Origin: Pseudoxanthomonas winnipegensis
GTDB lineage: Bacteria; Pseudomonadota; Gammaproteobacteria; Xanthomonadales; Xanthomonadaceae
Length of the DNA: 64,000 nucleotides
Assembly: GCF_004283755.1 (NCBI RefSeq)
Contig: NZ_SHMH01000001.1
Location: 248,001-312,000, forward strand
Reading direction: 5' to 3'
Shown here piece after piece: positions 1 through 10,630 of the stretch. Under the pieces are notes generated by a model. The model made no database searches. It was given only the letters and a program-made list of their open reading frames with translations, and had not been told where the DNA came from. Position 1 is the first letter of the stretch, and the number at the start of each line of letters is the position of its first letter. Position numbers and translations under genes: made by a program.

Positions 1-1051
1 CGATCACCACGCAGCCCACGGTGAAGGCCGACCACGCGCTGAGCGCATACAGCCACGGGTTCCACACCGCATCGCCATCCAGGCGCAGTGGCAGCGACAG
101 CTGCAGGGGATCGCCCGGCACGTGCGGCACGAACAGCAGCATCTGCAGCAGCGACACCGCCAGCACCACGCCCAGCAGCGCTTTAAGCCAGCGCGCCAGC
201 GGCGCGCGCCACAGCAGCACCAGGGCCAGCGCGGTGACGGTGCCGAACAGATAGTTGCGGGGATCGGTCATCGCCCGCTCGATCAACCCTAAGCCAATGC
301 GCAGCCTCTCCAGCACGTCCAGGTCGGCGAAGTTGGGAAAGCGCATGCCGGTCTCCTCGCGGAACCGCTCGACATTGCCCGGCGCACTGAGGGCGAAGGC
401 CGCGTTGGCGAACAGCAGCGCCAGCTGCGCCCAGTCCCAGCCGCTGGCCCGGCGCTGCCGGGCGCGCCACAGGCACAGCCCGAGGGTCAGCGGCACCAGC
501 ACCAGCGCCAGCTGGTCGCAGTACGCCGCCAGCGCCGCGGCCACGCAGGCGGCCAGCCGCGCGGGCCAGCGATGGGGGGTTTCCTCGACCATCGGCACCA
601 AGCTCCACACGCCCAGCGTCACCGGCCACAGATAGTTGAGCGAGCCGGTCAGCCACCAGCACGCCTCGTAGATGGCCTGCGGCGTCATCAGCATCACCAG
701 CGCGAACACCACCCCCGTCGCGCCAGGCCACGACCAGCGCGTGCCCGGCCGCGCCAGCCGCGCCAGGCCCACGCACAGCAGCGCCATCACCACCGCGTTG
801 CAGGCGCGCCACAGGCCGGGCGCATGGACGATGGTCACCAGCAGCGCCTCGATCGGCAGCCGCCCGGTCCAGGTGTGGTAGCGGTGGACCAGGTAGTCGC
901 GCAGCGTGTAGGTGTCGAGCATGCTGGCGAAGTAGCTGTCGTCGGCCACCGGCGCCGAGCTGATGCCGAAGGCGTGGATCGAGGCGATCGAGGCCAGCAT
1001 CCAGGCCAGGCCCAGCAACGGCCAGTGCCAGCGCAGGCGCGACGCACTCAC
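1..1051 (-). CDS. DUF6056-like polytopic membrane protein, C-terminus beyond the window
   Basis: This is a hydrophobic multi-spanning protein read leftward, with no stop before base 1, so the C-terminal end is missing. The start is GTG at 1051, whose GTGA overlaps the TGA of the preceding gene by four bases, a sign of translational coupling. After the first membrane segment comes an acidic, aromatic loop (DDSYFASMLDTYTLRDYLV) and then HTWTGRLPIEALL. That layout is typical of the DUF6056/GT-C-like membrane proteins, which carry a conserved Asp pair and a Trp-x-Gly-Arg motif in the first periplasmic loop. Several further Trp/Leu-rich helices follow. A glycosyltransferase-like role in surface polysaccharide work is an inference from fold similarity only; no substrate can be named. 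Confidence 0.7.
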   Translation of the reverse strand, partial: MSASRLRWHWPLLGLAWMLASIASIHAFGISSAPVADDSYFASMLDTYTLRDYLVHRYHTWTGRLPIEALLVTIVHAPGLWRACNAVVMALLCVGLARLARPGTRWSWPGATGVVFALVMLMTPQAIYEACWWLTGSLNYLWPVTLGVWSLVPMVEETPHRWPARLAACVAAALAAYCDQLALVLVPLTLGLCLWRARQRRASGWDWAQLALLFANAAFALSAPGNVERFREETGMRFPNFADLDVLERLRIGLGLIERAMTDPRNYLFGTVTALALVLLWRAPLARWLKALLGVVLAVSLLQMLLFVPHVPGDPLQLSLPLRLDGDAVWNPWLYALSAWSAFTVGCVVI

Positions 1052-1560
1052 GGCGACAGCCCCGCGCAGTCCAGCGGCAGCAGCGCAGGCGTGTCGCCGG
1101 CGCGCCAGTCGAGGAACAGCCGCGCGCCCTGCAGCGAGACACCGGCCACGGCCAGGTTCAGCGATGCGGCGAAGCCGGGCGCGTAATAGGTGCGCTTCTC
1201 GCCGGTGCGCGCCTTCAGCAGCGGCGCCAGCTGCGGCCGCGCCTGCCAGGCGGTGTCCAGCGCGCGCAGGCGGCCGTCGGCCAGGCGCAGCAGCACGCGG
1301 TTGCCGCCGATCGGCCAGCCCTGGCCCTTGCGGAGGGCCCAGCCCTGCACGCGCAGGCGCTCGCCGTCGACCTCGCAGCGCTCGGTCGTGTACAGGAACA
1401 TCCCCGGCGCCGGCGCCGCGGCCGCCGCGTCGCTCGCCACCGGCGCGGCGTTGTCGCGCCAGAACAGCAGTGCGTAGAACGCGGCGAATCCCAGCGCGCA
1501 GGCCGCCACGCCGATTCCCGCCCAGCGCGACAGCGCGCGCCCTTCTCTCACCGCCGCCAT
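1048..1560 (-). CDS. small membrane-anchored protein, unknown family
   Basis: The product has 170 residues, with one hydrophobic segment at about residues 13-33 (WAGIGVAACALGFAAFYALLF) followed by an Ala/Pro linker and a periplasmic domain of roughly 115 residues. That domain contains TTERCEVDGERLRVQGWALR and ends in LLPLDCAGLSP, so two cysteines could pair in the periplasm. I do not recognise the family. The gene overlaps the start of the following DUF6056-like gene by four bases, so the two are almost certainly an operon, and the products may work together at the inner membrane. It is divergent from uup with about 47 bases between the starts. Confidence 0.65.
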   Translation of the reverse strand: MAAVREGRALSRWAGIGVAACALGFAAFYALLFWRDNAAPVASDAAAAAPAPGMFLYTTERCEVDGERLRVQGWALRKGQGWPIGGNRVLLRLADGRLRALDTAWQARPQLAPLLKARTGEKRTYYAPGFAASLNLAVAGVSLQGARLFLDWRAGDTPALLPLDCAGLSP

Positions 1561-1595
1561 GCCGTCGTGCCCGCTGCCCGTGCCAGATGCCCGGC

Positions 1596-1601
1596 TACAA
1601 T
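1596..1601 (+). promoter_or_regulatory. possible -10 element (TACAAT) of uup, leaderless arrangement
   Basis: TACAAT ends only seven bases before the uup ATG at 1608, so transcription starting the usual distance downstream would begin at or beside the start codon. No Shine-Dalgarno sequence lies between. The -35 region is poor (GC-rich), so this is a modest prediction. Confidence 0.35.
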
Positions 1602-1607
1602 GGTCGC

Positions 1608-3509
1608 ATGTCCCTCCTGCAACTTTCCCGCGTCGACTACAGCGTCGGCGGCCCGCTGCTGCTCGAACAGGTCGAGCTGTCCATCGAATCCCACGAGCGC
1701 GTGTGCATCGTCGGCCGCAACGGCGCCGGCAAGTCCACGCTGATGAAGCTGATCGCCGGCGAGCTGCAGGCCGACGACGGCGAGGTGCGCCTGCAGTCGG
1801 GCACGGTGGTCGCGCGCATGGCCCAGGAAGTGCCGCCGGACACCGCCGGCAGCATCTTCGACGTGGTCGCCCAGGGCCTGGGCGCGCTGGGCCGAATGCT
1901 GGCCGACTACCACCACGCCGTGCACGAGGGCGACATGGACGCCATGGGCCGCGCTCAGGCGCAGATCGAGGCCCACAACGCCTGGGACCTGGACCGCCGC
2001 GTGCAGGCCACGCTGGACCGGCTGGAGCTGGACGGCGAATCGGACTTCGCCGGCCTGTCCGGCGGCATGAAGCGCCGCGTGCTGCTGGCCCAGGCGCTGG
2101 TGCGCCAGCCGGACATCCTGCTGCTGGACGAGCCGACCAACCACCTGGACATCGAGGCCATCGACTGGCTGGAAGGCTTCCTCAAGTCCTTCGAAGGCAG
2201 CCTGATCTTCATCACCCACGACCGCAGCTTCCTGCGCAACCTGGCCACGCGCATCGTCGAGATCGACCGCGGCCAGGTCACCAGTTGGCCCGGCGACTAC
2301 GACAACTACCTGCGCCGCCGCGAGGAGCGCCTGCACGCGCAGGCGCAGGAGAACGCGCGCTTCGACAAGCTGCTGGCCCAGGAGGAAGTCTGGATCCGCC
2401 AGGGCATCAAGGCCCGCCGCACCCGCAACGAGGGCCGCGTGACCGCGCTCAAGGCCATGCGCCGCGAACGCGCCGCACGCCGCGACCTGCAGGGCAACGT
2501 GCGCATGGAGACCTCCAACGCGCAGGCCTCGGGCAAGAAGGTCATCAGCGCCGAACACATCACCCAGGCCTACGCCGGGCGCACGCTGCTGGACGATGTC
2601 GCGGTGACGATCATGCGCGGCGACCGCGTCGGCATCATCGGCCCCAACGGCTCGGGCAAGTCGACGCTGCTGAAGATCCTGCTGGGCGAACTGGCGCCGC
2701 AGCAGGGCACGGTCGAGCTGGGCACCAACCTGCAGATCGCCTACTTCGACCAGCATCGCAGCCAGCTGGACGAATCGCGCAACGCGCTGGAGAACGTCGC
2801 CCAGGGCACCGACTTCGTCGAGATCAACGGCAGCCGCAAGCACATCATAGGCTACCTGCAGGATTTCCTGTTCTCGCCCGAACGCGCCCGCGCGCCGATC
2901 ACCCGCCTGTCCGGCGGCGAGCGCAACCGCCTGCTGCTGGCCAAGCTGTTCGCCCAGCCCTCCAACCTGCTGGTCATGGACGAACCGACCAACGACCTGG
3001 ACGTGGAGACGCTGGAGCTGCTGGAAGAGCTGCTGGCCGAGTACAAGGGCACGCTGCTGCTGGTCAGCCACGACCGCGACTTCATCGACAACGTGGTCAC
3101 CAGCACGCTGGTGCTGGAGGGCGAGGGCCGCGTCGGCGACTACGTCGGCGGCTACAACGACTGGCTGCGCCAGCGCCCGCGCGGCCGCGCCGGCTTCGAC
3201 AGCCAGGCCCGGCAGACCGACCGCAGCGTGACCGAGCAGGTGGTCGCGGCCAACGCCGCCGCGGCAGCGGCCACGCCCGCCGCCGCGCCGAAGAAGAAGC
3301 TCAGCTTCAAGGAACAGCGCGAACTGGAGCAGCTGCCCGCCCGCATCGAGCAGCTGGAAGCCGACATCGAGGCGCGCACCGCGGCGATGTCCGGCCCGGC
3401 CTTCTTCCAGCAAGACAGCGCCACCATCGTCGCCGAGAACGAGGCCCTGGCCGGCCTGCAGGCCGAACTGGAACGCGCCTACGCCCGCTGGAGCGAGCTG
3501 GACGGCTGA
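1608..3509 (+). CDS. uup: ABC-F family ATPase Uup
   Basis: Soluble duplicated ATPase of 633 residues, close to E. coli Uup (635). ABC domain 1 has Walker A GRNGAGKS at about 36-43, signature LSGGMKRR near 150 and Walker B LLLDEPTNHLD near 172. ABC domain 2 has GPNGSGKS near 345, LSGGERNR near 434 and MDEPTNDLD near 457. No transmembrane segments are present. The C-terminal tail (about 555-633), with KKKLSFKEQRELEQLPARIE, is the coiled-coil DNA/ribosome-binding extension that separates Uup from EttA and YbiT. ABC-F proteins act on the ribosome, and Uup loss in E. coli raises transposon precise excision. The ATG at 1608 was chosen because it begins the conserved domain; an open frame continues upstream but crosses the divergent gene. 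Transcribed alone. Confidence 0.95.
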   Translation: MSLLQLSRVDYSVGGPLLLEQVELSIESHERVCIVGRNGAGKSTLMKLIAGELQADDGEVRLQSGTVVARMAQEVPPDTAGSIFDVVAQGLGALGRMLADYHHAVHEGDMDAMGRAQAQIEAHNAWDLDRRVQATLDRLELDGESDFAGLSGGMKRRVLLAQALVRQPDILLLDEPTNHLDIEAIDWLEGFLKSFEGSLIFITHDRSFLRNLATRIVEIDRGQVTSWPGDYDNYLRRREERLHAQAQENARFDKLLAQEEVWIRQGIKARRTRNEGRVTALKAMRRERAARRDLQGNVRMETSNAQASGKKVISAEHITQAYAGRTLLDDVAVTIMRGDRVGIIGPNGSGKSTLLKILLGELAPQQGTVELGTNLQIAYFDQHRSQLDESRNALENVAQGTDFVEINGSRKHIIGYLQDFLFSPERARAPITRLSGGERNRLLLAKLFAQPSNLLVMDEPTNDLDVETLELLEELLAEYKGTLLLVSHDRDFIDNVVTSTLVLEGEGRVGDYVGGYNDWLRQRPRGRAGFDSQARQTDRSVTEQVVAANAAAAAATPAAAPKKKLSFKEQRELEQLPARIEQLEADIEARTAAMSGPAFFQQDSATIVAENEALAGLQAELERAYARWSELDG

Positions 3510-3597
3510 AGCGGCTGAGCGGCTGAGGCGACAGGCGGCAGGCCTAGGCTGAGGCTTGCCAGCAAGCTCTCCCCACAAGCCGCCGCAAACCCCCTAC

Positions 3598-3682
3598 CGT
3601 CGTTTCCGCGAAAGCGGGAACCCATGGACTTTCGCGTCGAAGCCTCAAGCCGCTGGCTTCCCGCGTTCGCGGAAACGACGAG
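3598..3682. repeat. pair of palindromic extragenic repeats (CCCGCG-TTCG-CGGG family)
   Basis: The 210-base gap between uup and the convergent DUF4105 gene carries two inverted copies of a short palindrome: TTTCCGCGAAAGCGGGAA at about 3603-3620 and TTCCCGCGTTCGCGGAAA at about 3658-3675. The same family recurs near 6030, 35070, 35210, 35265 and 61090. It can form a hairpin and may end transcription from both sides. Nothing else is seen in the gap. Confidence 0.6.
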
Positions 3683-3719
3683 TCCTGAGCTCTTCCGCAT
3701 CGATCAGCGCGCGGCGCCC

Positions 3720-4748
3720 CTACGGCCCCACCTCTCCCGGCACCCCCACCCGAATCGCCCGCGAAAAATCCTCCCCCTCCCCCACCGCCCGCGCCTTGGC
3801 CGTGATATGCCCCCGCGCCCGCAGCGTCGCGAAGTCCATGCCCGGCATCAACCCGCCGTGGTCGGCCACGTAGCGGTCGAAATACCCCGACAGCAGCAGC
3901 CGCCAGTCCAGCGGCAGGCGGGCATCGATGCGTCTGGCCAGCTGGAAGATCACCGTGGTGCAGTTGCTCATCACCGTGTTGTAGAACGCCGGCCGCGCGC
4001 GCAGCGCGTCGGCCTTGTCTAGATAGGCCAAAAACAGCTGGCGCAGCGCGGCCGGCGGCAGGTTGAGCCGGTACAGCCACATGTCCTCGCCACGCACATT
4101 GGTGCGCACGCGCAGGATGTCGTCCTCCTCGGCGGCGACCAGCGTTTCCTCGTACTGGCGGAAGAAGCCGCCCAGCGCGGAGAACGCCTCGCCGCGCTCC
4201 TTGCGGATCTCCAGCGAGAACACCAGATGCCGGCCATCGGCGAAGCCGAAGGACACCAGCGTGTGGGCGATGGCCGGCCCCATCCAGTACGACAGCGCCA
4301 GATCGGCCGAACGCAGCTGGGACAGGTCGTAGCGGCGCGTCTCCCAGCGCACGTCGTAGTCGGTGTCGCTGCGCCAGCGGAAGTCGCGCACGTTCTCCAG
4401 CACCACTGTATCGCCCTGCACCTGCGCCTGCAGCAGGCGCGCGACATCGTCGGCCCACAGACGGTCCTGCCGCGGTGCCTGCAGCGACCAGCCGGCCAGA
4501 AACCCCAGCCAGACCAGCAGCGCAGCGCCCGCCCAGCGCGCGCCGCCGGCGCGATGACGCGCACGCAGCACCCTCCACCCCAGCCAGAGCCATGCCAGTG
4601 CCAGCACGCCGCGCAACACGTGCGGCCAGTGGTCCAGATAGATGCTGGCCAGCACCGCCCAGGCCAGCAGCGGCGGCAGCAGGCACCAGGTCAGCGCGCG
4701 GCGCCAACGGCCGGACGCCGGCGTGGGACCGTATGAGTCAGAGCGCAT
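3720..4748 (-). CDS. DUF4105 (Lnb N-terminal periplasmic domain) membrane protein
   Basis: Protein of 342 residues if begun at the ATG at 4748; an in-frame start at 4811 would add 21 residues without hydrophobic character. The first 90 residues hold three membrane segments (about 19-39, 44-61 and 72-88). The rest is a periplasmic DUF4105 domain with the typical block FYNTVMSNCTTVIFQ, containing a conserved Asn-Cys pair, then DWRLLLSGYFDRYVADHG. Family members resemble papain-like peptidases or amidases, and the Cys-His arrangement suggests hydrolase activity, but no substrate is established here. Transcribed alone, convergent with uup. Confident about family, not about activity. Confidence 0.8.
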   Translation of the reverse strand: MRSDSYGPTPASGRWRRALTWCLLPPLLAWAVLASIYLDHWPHVLRGVLALAWLWLGWRVLRARHRAGGARWAGAALLVWLGFLAGWSLQAPRQDRLWADDVARLLQAQVQGDTVVLENVRDFRWRSDTDYDVRWETRRYDLSQLRSADLALSYWMGPAIAHTLVSFGFADGRHLVFSLEIRKERGEAFSALGGFFRQYEETLVAAEEDDILRVRTNVRGEDMWLYRLNLPPAALRQLFLAYLDKADALRARPAFYNTVMSNCTTVIFQLARRIDARLPLDWRLLLSGYFDRYVADHGGLMPGMDFATLRARGHITAKARAVGEGEDFSRAIRVGVPGEVGP

Positions 4749-4858
4749 CAGCGCGAGTCCGTGAAGGCGTGCATCGTGGCCATCATCGTGCCGGCCTTGG
4801 CATGGAGGCAACGTCGTGCCGCCTACACTGCTTAGGTCTATCGCGACAGGAGGCTTCC

Positions 4859-5686
4859 ATGCACACGATCCCCGCCCTTGAAATGCTCGACGGCCGCACG
4901 ATTCCCCAGTTCGGCCTGGGCGTGTGGCAGACCCCGGCCGACGAGACCGCCAACGTGGTCGGTGAGGCCTTCCGGCTGGGCTATCGCCACATCGACACGG
5001 CGGCCATCTACAAGAACGAGGAAGGCGTCGGCCAGGCCATCGCCACCTCCGGCCTGCCGCGCGACGAGCTCTTCATCACCACCAAGCTGTGGAACGAGGA
5101 CCAGGGCTACGACAGCGCGCTCAAGGCCCTGGACACCAGCCTGGGCAAGCTGCAACTGGACTATGTCGACCTGTACCTGATCCACTGGCCCTGCCCGGCC
5201 AAGGGCAAGTTCGTCGACAGCTGGAAGGCGCTGATCGCGGCGCGCGACGCGGGCAAGGTCAAGTCCATCGGCGTGTCCAACTTCCGCGTCGAGGACATCG
5301 AGCACATCGCCGCCGAGACCGGCGTGCTGCCGGTGGTCAACCAGATCGAGCTGCATCCGCTGCTGCAGCAGGCATCGCTGCGCGACTATGGCCAGACCCA
5401 CGGCATCCTGACCGAGGCCTGGAGCCCGCTGGCCCAGGGCGGCGAGCTGCTCGAGAACGCGATCCTCAAGGACATCGCCGCGCGCCACGGCAAGACCGCC
5501 GCGCAGGTGATCCTGCGCTGGCACATCCAGCTGGGCAACATCGTGTTCCCCAAGTCGGCCAACCCGGCGCGGCTCAAGGAGAACATCGACGTGTTCGACT
5601 TCAAGCTCAGCCTGGACGACATGGCCGCCATCGCCAGCCTGGATGCCGGCAAGCGGCGCGGGCCGGATCCTGCCGAGCTGAATTGA
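4859..5686 (+). CDS. aldo/keto reductase, DkgA-like
   Basis: NADPH-dependent TIM-barrel reductase of 275 residues. The catalytic tetrad is visible: Asp46 and Tyr51 (GYRHIDTAAIYKNE), Lys76 (FITTKLWNE) and His109 (DLYLIHWPCP). The family signature IGVSNFRVEDIE and the C-terminal cofactor segment VFPKSANPARLKENIDVFDF are intact. The closest named relatives are 2,5-diketo-D-gluconate reductases A/B and methylglyoxal or aldehyde reductases; the true substrate cannot be read from sequence. AGGAGG at 4848-4853 lies five bases before ATG 4859 and fixes the start. A -10-like TACACT lies at 4824-4829. Transcribed alone and followed by a repeat cluster. Confidence 0.9.
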   Translation: MHTIPALEMLDGRTIPQFGLGVWQTPADETANVVGEAFRLGYRHIDTAAIYKNEEGVGQAIATSGLPRDELFITTKLWNEDQGYDSALKALDTSLGKLQLDYVDLYLIHWPCPAKGKFVDSWKALIAARDAGKVKSIGVSNFRVEDIEHIAAETGVLPVVNQIELHPLLQQASLRDYGQTHGILTEAWSPLAQGGELLENAILKDIAARHGKTAAQVILRWHIQLGNIVFPKSANPARLKENIDVFDFKLSLDDMAAIASLDAGKRRGPDPAELN

Positions 5687-5807
5687 GGCGAAGGGGCGGC
5701 GGGAGCCTTCCCGCCGATTCTCTAACAGCCTCATAACTTCATTCCCCCGAGTGACCAATAGCGCTGCGGAAGCCGCGATAGCGGCGACGGGCTCCGCCGG
5801 TAAGGCC

Positions 5808-5957
5808 CCATCGCCGCCACGGCGGCTCCCACCTGTAGAGCGGAGCTTGCTCCGCTGGGGCCTTCCCCGCGAACCGAACCAAGAGCAGCGGGGCTGCTCC
5901 GCTGGGACGTTTCCCGCTAACCGAAGGAAGAGCAGCGGAGCAAGCTCCGCTCTACAG
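5808..5957. repeat. GTAG-headed REP pair (BIME) with neighbouring palindromes
   Basis: The roughly 400-base gap between the convergent reductase and ppc genes is repeat DNA. A 22-base REP starts with GTAG at 5836 and continues as a palindrome (GAGCGGAGC-TT-GCTCCGCT) to 5857. An inverted copy ends at 5955 (5934-5955), and a degenerate third palindrome lies at 5883-5902. At 5808-5834 is one arm of another common repeat (CGCCGCCACGGCGGCTCCCA). GTAG-headed REPs are characteristic of Stenotrophomonas and relatives and are mobilised by RAYT-type transposases; no RAYT gene is in this window. Confidence 0.8.
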
Positions 5958-6025
5958 GGAGGGCGCGACGTGATCGGAGGAGAAAGTTGCTCTCACCAAG
6001 CATGTCCGCGACCTGCGCGGGCGTC

Positions 6026-6055
6026 CATGGAGTCCCGCGTTCGCGGGAATGACGG
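6026..6055. repeat. palindromic repeat, CCCGCGTTCGCGGG type
   Basis: TCCCGCGTTCGCGGGAATGA at about 6033-6052, just after the end of ppc on the other strand. Same family as the copies near 3610, 35070, 35210, 35265 and 61090. It could act as the ppc terminator but lacks a T-run. Confidence 0.5.
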
Positions 6056-6084
6056 CCCTATCGCGGCGAGTGGTGCCTTCGGCC

Positions 6085-8814
6085 TCAGCCGGTGTTCTGC
6101 AAGCCTTGCGAGACGCCGTTGACGCTGGCGACCAGGGCGCGCAGCAGGGCGTCGTCCGCGCGGTCGGCGGCGCGCCAGCGCTTGAGCAGGTCCACCTGCA
6201 GCAGGCTCATCGGATCGACGTAGGGGTTGCGCAGGCGGATGGACAGGTCCAGGCGCTGGTCGTGCTGGAGCAGGCTGTCGTTGCCGGATAGCCTGAGCAC
6301 CCAGTGGCGGGTACGCTCGTGCTCGGCCTGGATGCGCGGGAAGAACTGCCCGTGCAGGTCGCCGGAGAGCTGGGAGAACAGCGCCGCGATATCCAGATCG
6401 CCCTTGGCCAGCACCATGGCGATGTCGTCCAGGAAGGTGCGCACGAACGGCCAGTCGCGGCCCATCTCGCGCACCGCCTCCTCGCCGAACTGCTCCACCG
6501 CCGCGGCCAGGCCGCTGCCCACGCCGTACCAGCCGGGGATGGTGGCGCGCGCCTGGCTCCAGGCGAACACCCACGGGATCGCGCGCAGATTGCTCAGCGC
6601 CGCGTCCTGGCCCAGCCGCCGCGAGGGACGCGAGCCCAGGGTCATGCGCTCGATCACATCGATCGGCGTGGCATTGCGGAAATAATCCATGAAGCCCTGG
6701 GCGCCGACGAAGTCGCGATAGGCCTCGGTGCTGGCGCGCGCGACGGTGTCCATGAGCGTGCGCCAGTGCGCCTCGCGCGGCTCGGGCGGGCGCGGGCGGA
6801 TGCTCGACACCAGCACCGCGCCCAGCGACTGCTCAAGCGAGCGCAGCGCCAGCGCGCGGATGCCGTACTTGCGATGGATCACCTCGCCCTGTTCGGTCAC
6901 GCGCAGGCGGCCGTCGACGCTGCCGCGTGGCGAGGCGTCGACCGCGCGCGTGGTCTTGCCGCCGCCGCGGCTGATCGAGCCGCCGCGGCCGTGGAAGAAG
7001 GTCAGCTTGATGCCGAGCTCGTGCGCGGCCTCGAGCAGTTCGACCTGGCCGCGCTGCAGACCCCAGCGCGAGGCCGCGGTGCCGCCGTCCTTGCCGCTGT
7101 CCGAATAGCCCAGCATCACCATCTGCGTGTCGCCGCGTGCGGCCAGATGCTGGCGGTAGACCGGGTCGGCGGCCAGGTCGCGCAGCACCTCCGGCCCGTG
7201 GCGCAGATCGTCCACCGTCTCGAACAGCGGCGCGATGTCCAGCGGCACCTGGCCGCCCTCGTCCACCAGCCCGCCGCGCCGGGCCAGGGCCAGCACGGTG
7301 AGCACGTCGGCGCGGCTGTGCGCCATGGAGATGATGTAGGCGCCCAGCGCGTCGGCGCCGTGCAGCCGGCGCGCTTCGCCCAGGGCGGCGAACACCGCGT
7401 CCAGGCGCGGATTGCCCTCGTCCTGGCTGGCCGGCAGCGTTTCGGTGCCGGCCGCGTACGGGCGCAGCAGCGTGGCGCGCGCGGCCGCGTCCAGCGTGTC
7501 CCAGTCGCCCTGGCCCAGCGCGGCGGCGACCGCGCGGCCGTGCACGCTGGATTCCTGTCGCACGTCCAGCCGCGCCAGGTGGAAGCCGAAGGTGCGCACG
7601 CGCCAGAGCAGGCGGCGCACCGCGAACCAGCCCGCATGCAGGCCCTTGTGCGCCTCCAGGCTGTCCAGGATCAGCTGGATGTCGGCCTCGAATTCCTCCG
7701 GCGAGGCGTACGCGCCCGGCGCGTCGTCCAGGGTCGCGCGCAGCCTGGCGCGCATCAGGTCGTTGAGCAGGCGGTACGGCATGTCGCCGTGGCGCGGGCG
7801 CGAGCGCGCGGCGGCCTGCGGCAGCTGCGCCTGGTACTGCGCCAGGCGCGCGCGCAGGGCCTCGCTCACCGGCACCAGCGTGGTCGACTGGCTCAGCAGG
7901 CTGGCCAGCTGCCACAGTTCCTTCAGATAGCGCTCCAGCACCACCGCGCGCTGGGCGCGCAGCGTGTCGGCGATGGTGGTGGCATCGACATTGGGGTTGC
8001 CGTCCATGTCCCCGCCCACCCAGGTGCCGAAGCGCAGCACGCGCGGCAGCGGCGGCGCGCTGCCGTAGACCTCGGTGAAGGCGTGCTCCAGCGATTCGTA
8101 GAACACCGGCACCACGCGGTACAGCACCTGGGTCAGATAGAAGCCCACGTGCTCGCGCTCGTCGGCCACCGTCGGCCGCACCGGCGATGAGTCGGCGGTC
8201 TGCCAGGCCGCGGTCAGCGCCATGCGGAAGCGCGCCGCATCGCTGGCCGCCTCGCCCGGCGTCTGCGCGCCGTCCAGCCCGGCCACCAGCGCGGCGACCA
8301 TCAGCTGCTCCTTCTCCAGCAGCGCGCGGCGCACCGCCTCGGTCGGGTGGGCGGTGAACACCGGCTCCAGGTCCAGCCGCTCCAGCCAGGCGGTGGCCTC
8401 TTCCAGGCCGACGCCCTGCTCCTTGAGCCTGAGCAGGCTGGCGTGCAGCCCTTCCGGCTGCGGCGCATCGCCCTGGCGCTGGTAGTCGCGGCGGCGGCGG
8501 ATGCGGTGCACGCGTTCGGCGATGTTGACCACCTGGAAGTAGGCGCTGAAGGCGCGGATCAGCGCCTCGGCGTCCTCGGCGGACATGCCGGCCAGGATCG
8601 CGGCCAGGCCCTGCGTGCCCTCGCCCTTCTGCCGGCGGGCGATGGCGCGGGTGCGGATGCGCTCGACCTGGGCGAGGAATTCGTCGGACACCTGCTCGGC
8701 CAGCATGTCGCCGACCAGCGCGCCGAGCCGGCGCACGTCGTCGCGCAGCGGCAGGTCCGGCGCGGCGAATTCCAAGATCGCAGACGATGCCGACAAAGTT
8801 GCAGGTGAATTCAT
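6085..8814 (-). CDS. ppc: phosphoenolpyruvate carboxylase
   Basis: Cytoplasmic anaplerotic enzyme that carboxylates phosphoenolpyruvate to oxaloacetate, refilling the TCA cycle. The 909 residues match the usual bacterial length. Catalytic landmarks are present: [12 protein letters not shown] around 151-162 (essential His), [13 protein letters not shown] near 569, and the mobile loop [13 protein letters not shown] near 608. The protein ends in GLQNTG, matching the strictly conserved C-terminal NTG of the family. ATG 8814 was chosen because homology begins there ([11 protein letters not shown]); an open frame continues upstream but would run across the ahcY promoter. Divergent from ahcY, with the shared 226-base spacer carrying the ahcY promoter and riboswitch. 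Confidence 0.95.
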   Translation of the reverse strand: MNSPATLSASSAILEFAAPDLPLRDDVRRLGALVGDMLAEQVSDEFLAQVERIRTRAIARRQKGEGTQGLAAILAGMSAEDAEALIRAFSAYFQVVNIAERVHRIRRRRDYQRQGDAPQPEGLHASLLRLKEQGVGLEEATAWLERLDLEPVFTAHPTEAVRRALLEKEQLMVAALVAGLDGAQTPGEAASDAARFRMALTAAWQTADSSPVRPTVADEREHVGFYLTQVLYRVVPVFYESLEHAFTEVYGSAPPLPRVLRFGTWVGGDMDGNPNVDATTIADTLRAQRAVVLERYLKELWQLASLLSQSTTLVPVSEALRARLAQYQAQLPQAAARSRPRHGDMPYRLLNDLMRARLRATLDDAPGAYASPEEFEADIQLILDSLEAHKGLHAGWFAVRRLLWRVRTFGFHLARLDVRQESSVHGRAVAAALGQGDWDTLDAAARATLLRPYAAGTETLPASQDEGNPRLDAVFAALGEARRLHGADALGAYIISMAHSRADVLTVLALARRGGLVDEGGQVPLDIAPLFETVDDLRHGPEVLRDLAADPVYRQHLAARGDTQMVMLGYSDSGKDGGTAASRWGLQRGQVELLEAAHELGIKLTFFHGRGGSISRGGGKTTRAVDASPRGSVDGRLRVTEQGEVIHRKYGIRALALRSLEQSLGAVLVSSIRPRPPEPREAHWRTLMDTVARASTEAYRDFVGAQGFMDYFRNATPIDVIERMTLGSRPSRRLGQDAALSNLRAIPWVFAWSQARATIPGWYGVGSGLAAAVEQFGEEAVREMGRDWPFVRTFLDDIAMVLAKGDLDIAALFSQLSGDLHGQFFPRIQAEHERTRHWVLRLSGNDSLLQHDQRLDLSIRLRNPYVDPMSLLQVDLLKRWRAADRADDALLRALVASVNGVSQGLQNTG

Positions 8815-8900
8815 CGCGGTCGCGCCAGATGCCGATCGTGGAGGGACGCCAAGCCTACTGCAAAGGCGGCCGTGTTCATCGCCGCCGCGGCGCACGGCGA

Positions 8901-8906
8901 TATACT
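8901..8906 (+). promoter_or_regulatory. -10 element (TATACT) of the ahcY promoter
   Basis: TATACT lies just before the riboswitch, so transcription would begin at about 8912-8915, immediately 5' of the aptamer. The -35 region is weak (TTCATC near 8875). Confidence 0.55.
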
Positions 8907-8914
8907 GCCGGCTT

Positions 8915-8997
8915 CGCCGAGGGGCGCTGCGACCCAAGCCGTGCCATGCACGCGCCACGGGCCAGGCTCGGCGATCCACCTGTGCAACGGCGCCCGG
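8915..8997 (+). promoter_or_regulatory. S-adenosylhomocysteine (SAH) riboswitch
   Basis: The aptamer blocks are all present and in order: GCCGAGGGGCGCTGCGACCC at 8916-8935, GGCCAGGCTCGGC at about 8960-8972 and GCAACGGCGCCC at about 8984-8995. GCCGAG pairs with CTCGGC to form the basal helix, and GGGCGC (8922-8927) can pair with GCGCCC (8990-8995) as the characteristic pseudoknot. SAH riboswitches are known to turn on SAH-recycling genes when SAH builds up. The aptamer ends about 45 bases before the ahcY ATG and next to its ribosome-binding site region, which fits control of ahcY. Confidence 0.9.
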
Positions 8998-9040
8998 CAA
9001 CCGCGAGCTTTCCACGCCCGCCCTTGACCGGAGCAACACC

Positions 9041-10483
<1,443 letters not shown>

Positions 10484-10510
10484 TCGACACTGCGATCATC
10501 GCGTGATCAC

Positions 10511-10536
10511 GAACGGGCGCCGCGAGGCGCCCGTTC
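10511..10536 (+). terminator. terminator hairpin after ahcY
   Basis: Perfect 11-bp stem (GAACGGGCGCC / GGCGCCCGTTC) with a four-base loop, 27 bases after the ahcY stop, followed by GCATTTGG. The T-run is short but the stem is very strong. Confidence 0.8.
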
Positions 10537-10580
10537 GCATTTGGCGGCTGGGCAGCGTGATCGCCCGGCCTGGGTCGCCT

Positions 10581-10601
10581 GTAGCACGTCTGTGCTACAT
10601 T
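10581..10601 (+). promoter_or_regulatory. operator/promoter of the toxin-antitoxin operon
   Basis: Perfect inverted repeat GTAGCAC-GTCT-GTGCTAC at 10581-10598 overlaps a -10-like TACATT (10596-10601), about 30 bases before the antitoxin ATG. This layout fits autorepression by a ribbon-helix-helix antitoxin. Confidence 0.6.
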
Positions 10602-10630
10602 GCTGCAAGGTCACCGCCGGAAGCCCTCTC

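Noticed and set aside
183..1142. A 319-codon minus-strand frame in another register over the DUF6056 gene
   Set aside because: Arg/Ala/Gly-rich with no hydrophobic pattern; the overlapping frame from GTG 1051 gives a coherent membrane protein.
1548..3578. A 676-codon antisense frame over uup
   Set aside because: Antisense shadow of a certain gene, with no recognisable domain and Val/Gln/His-rich low-complexity composition.
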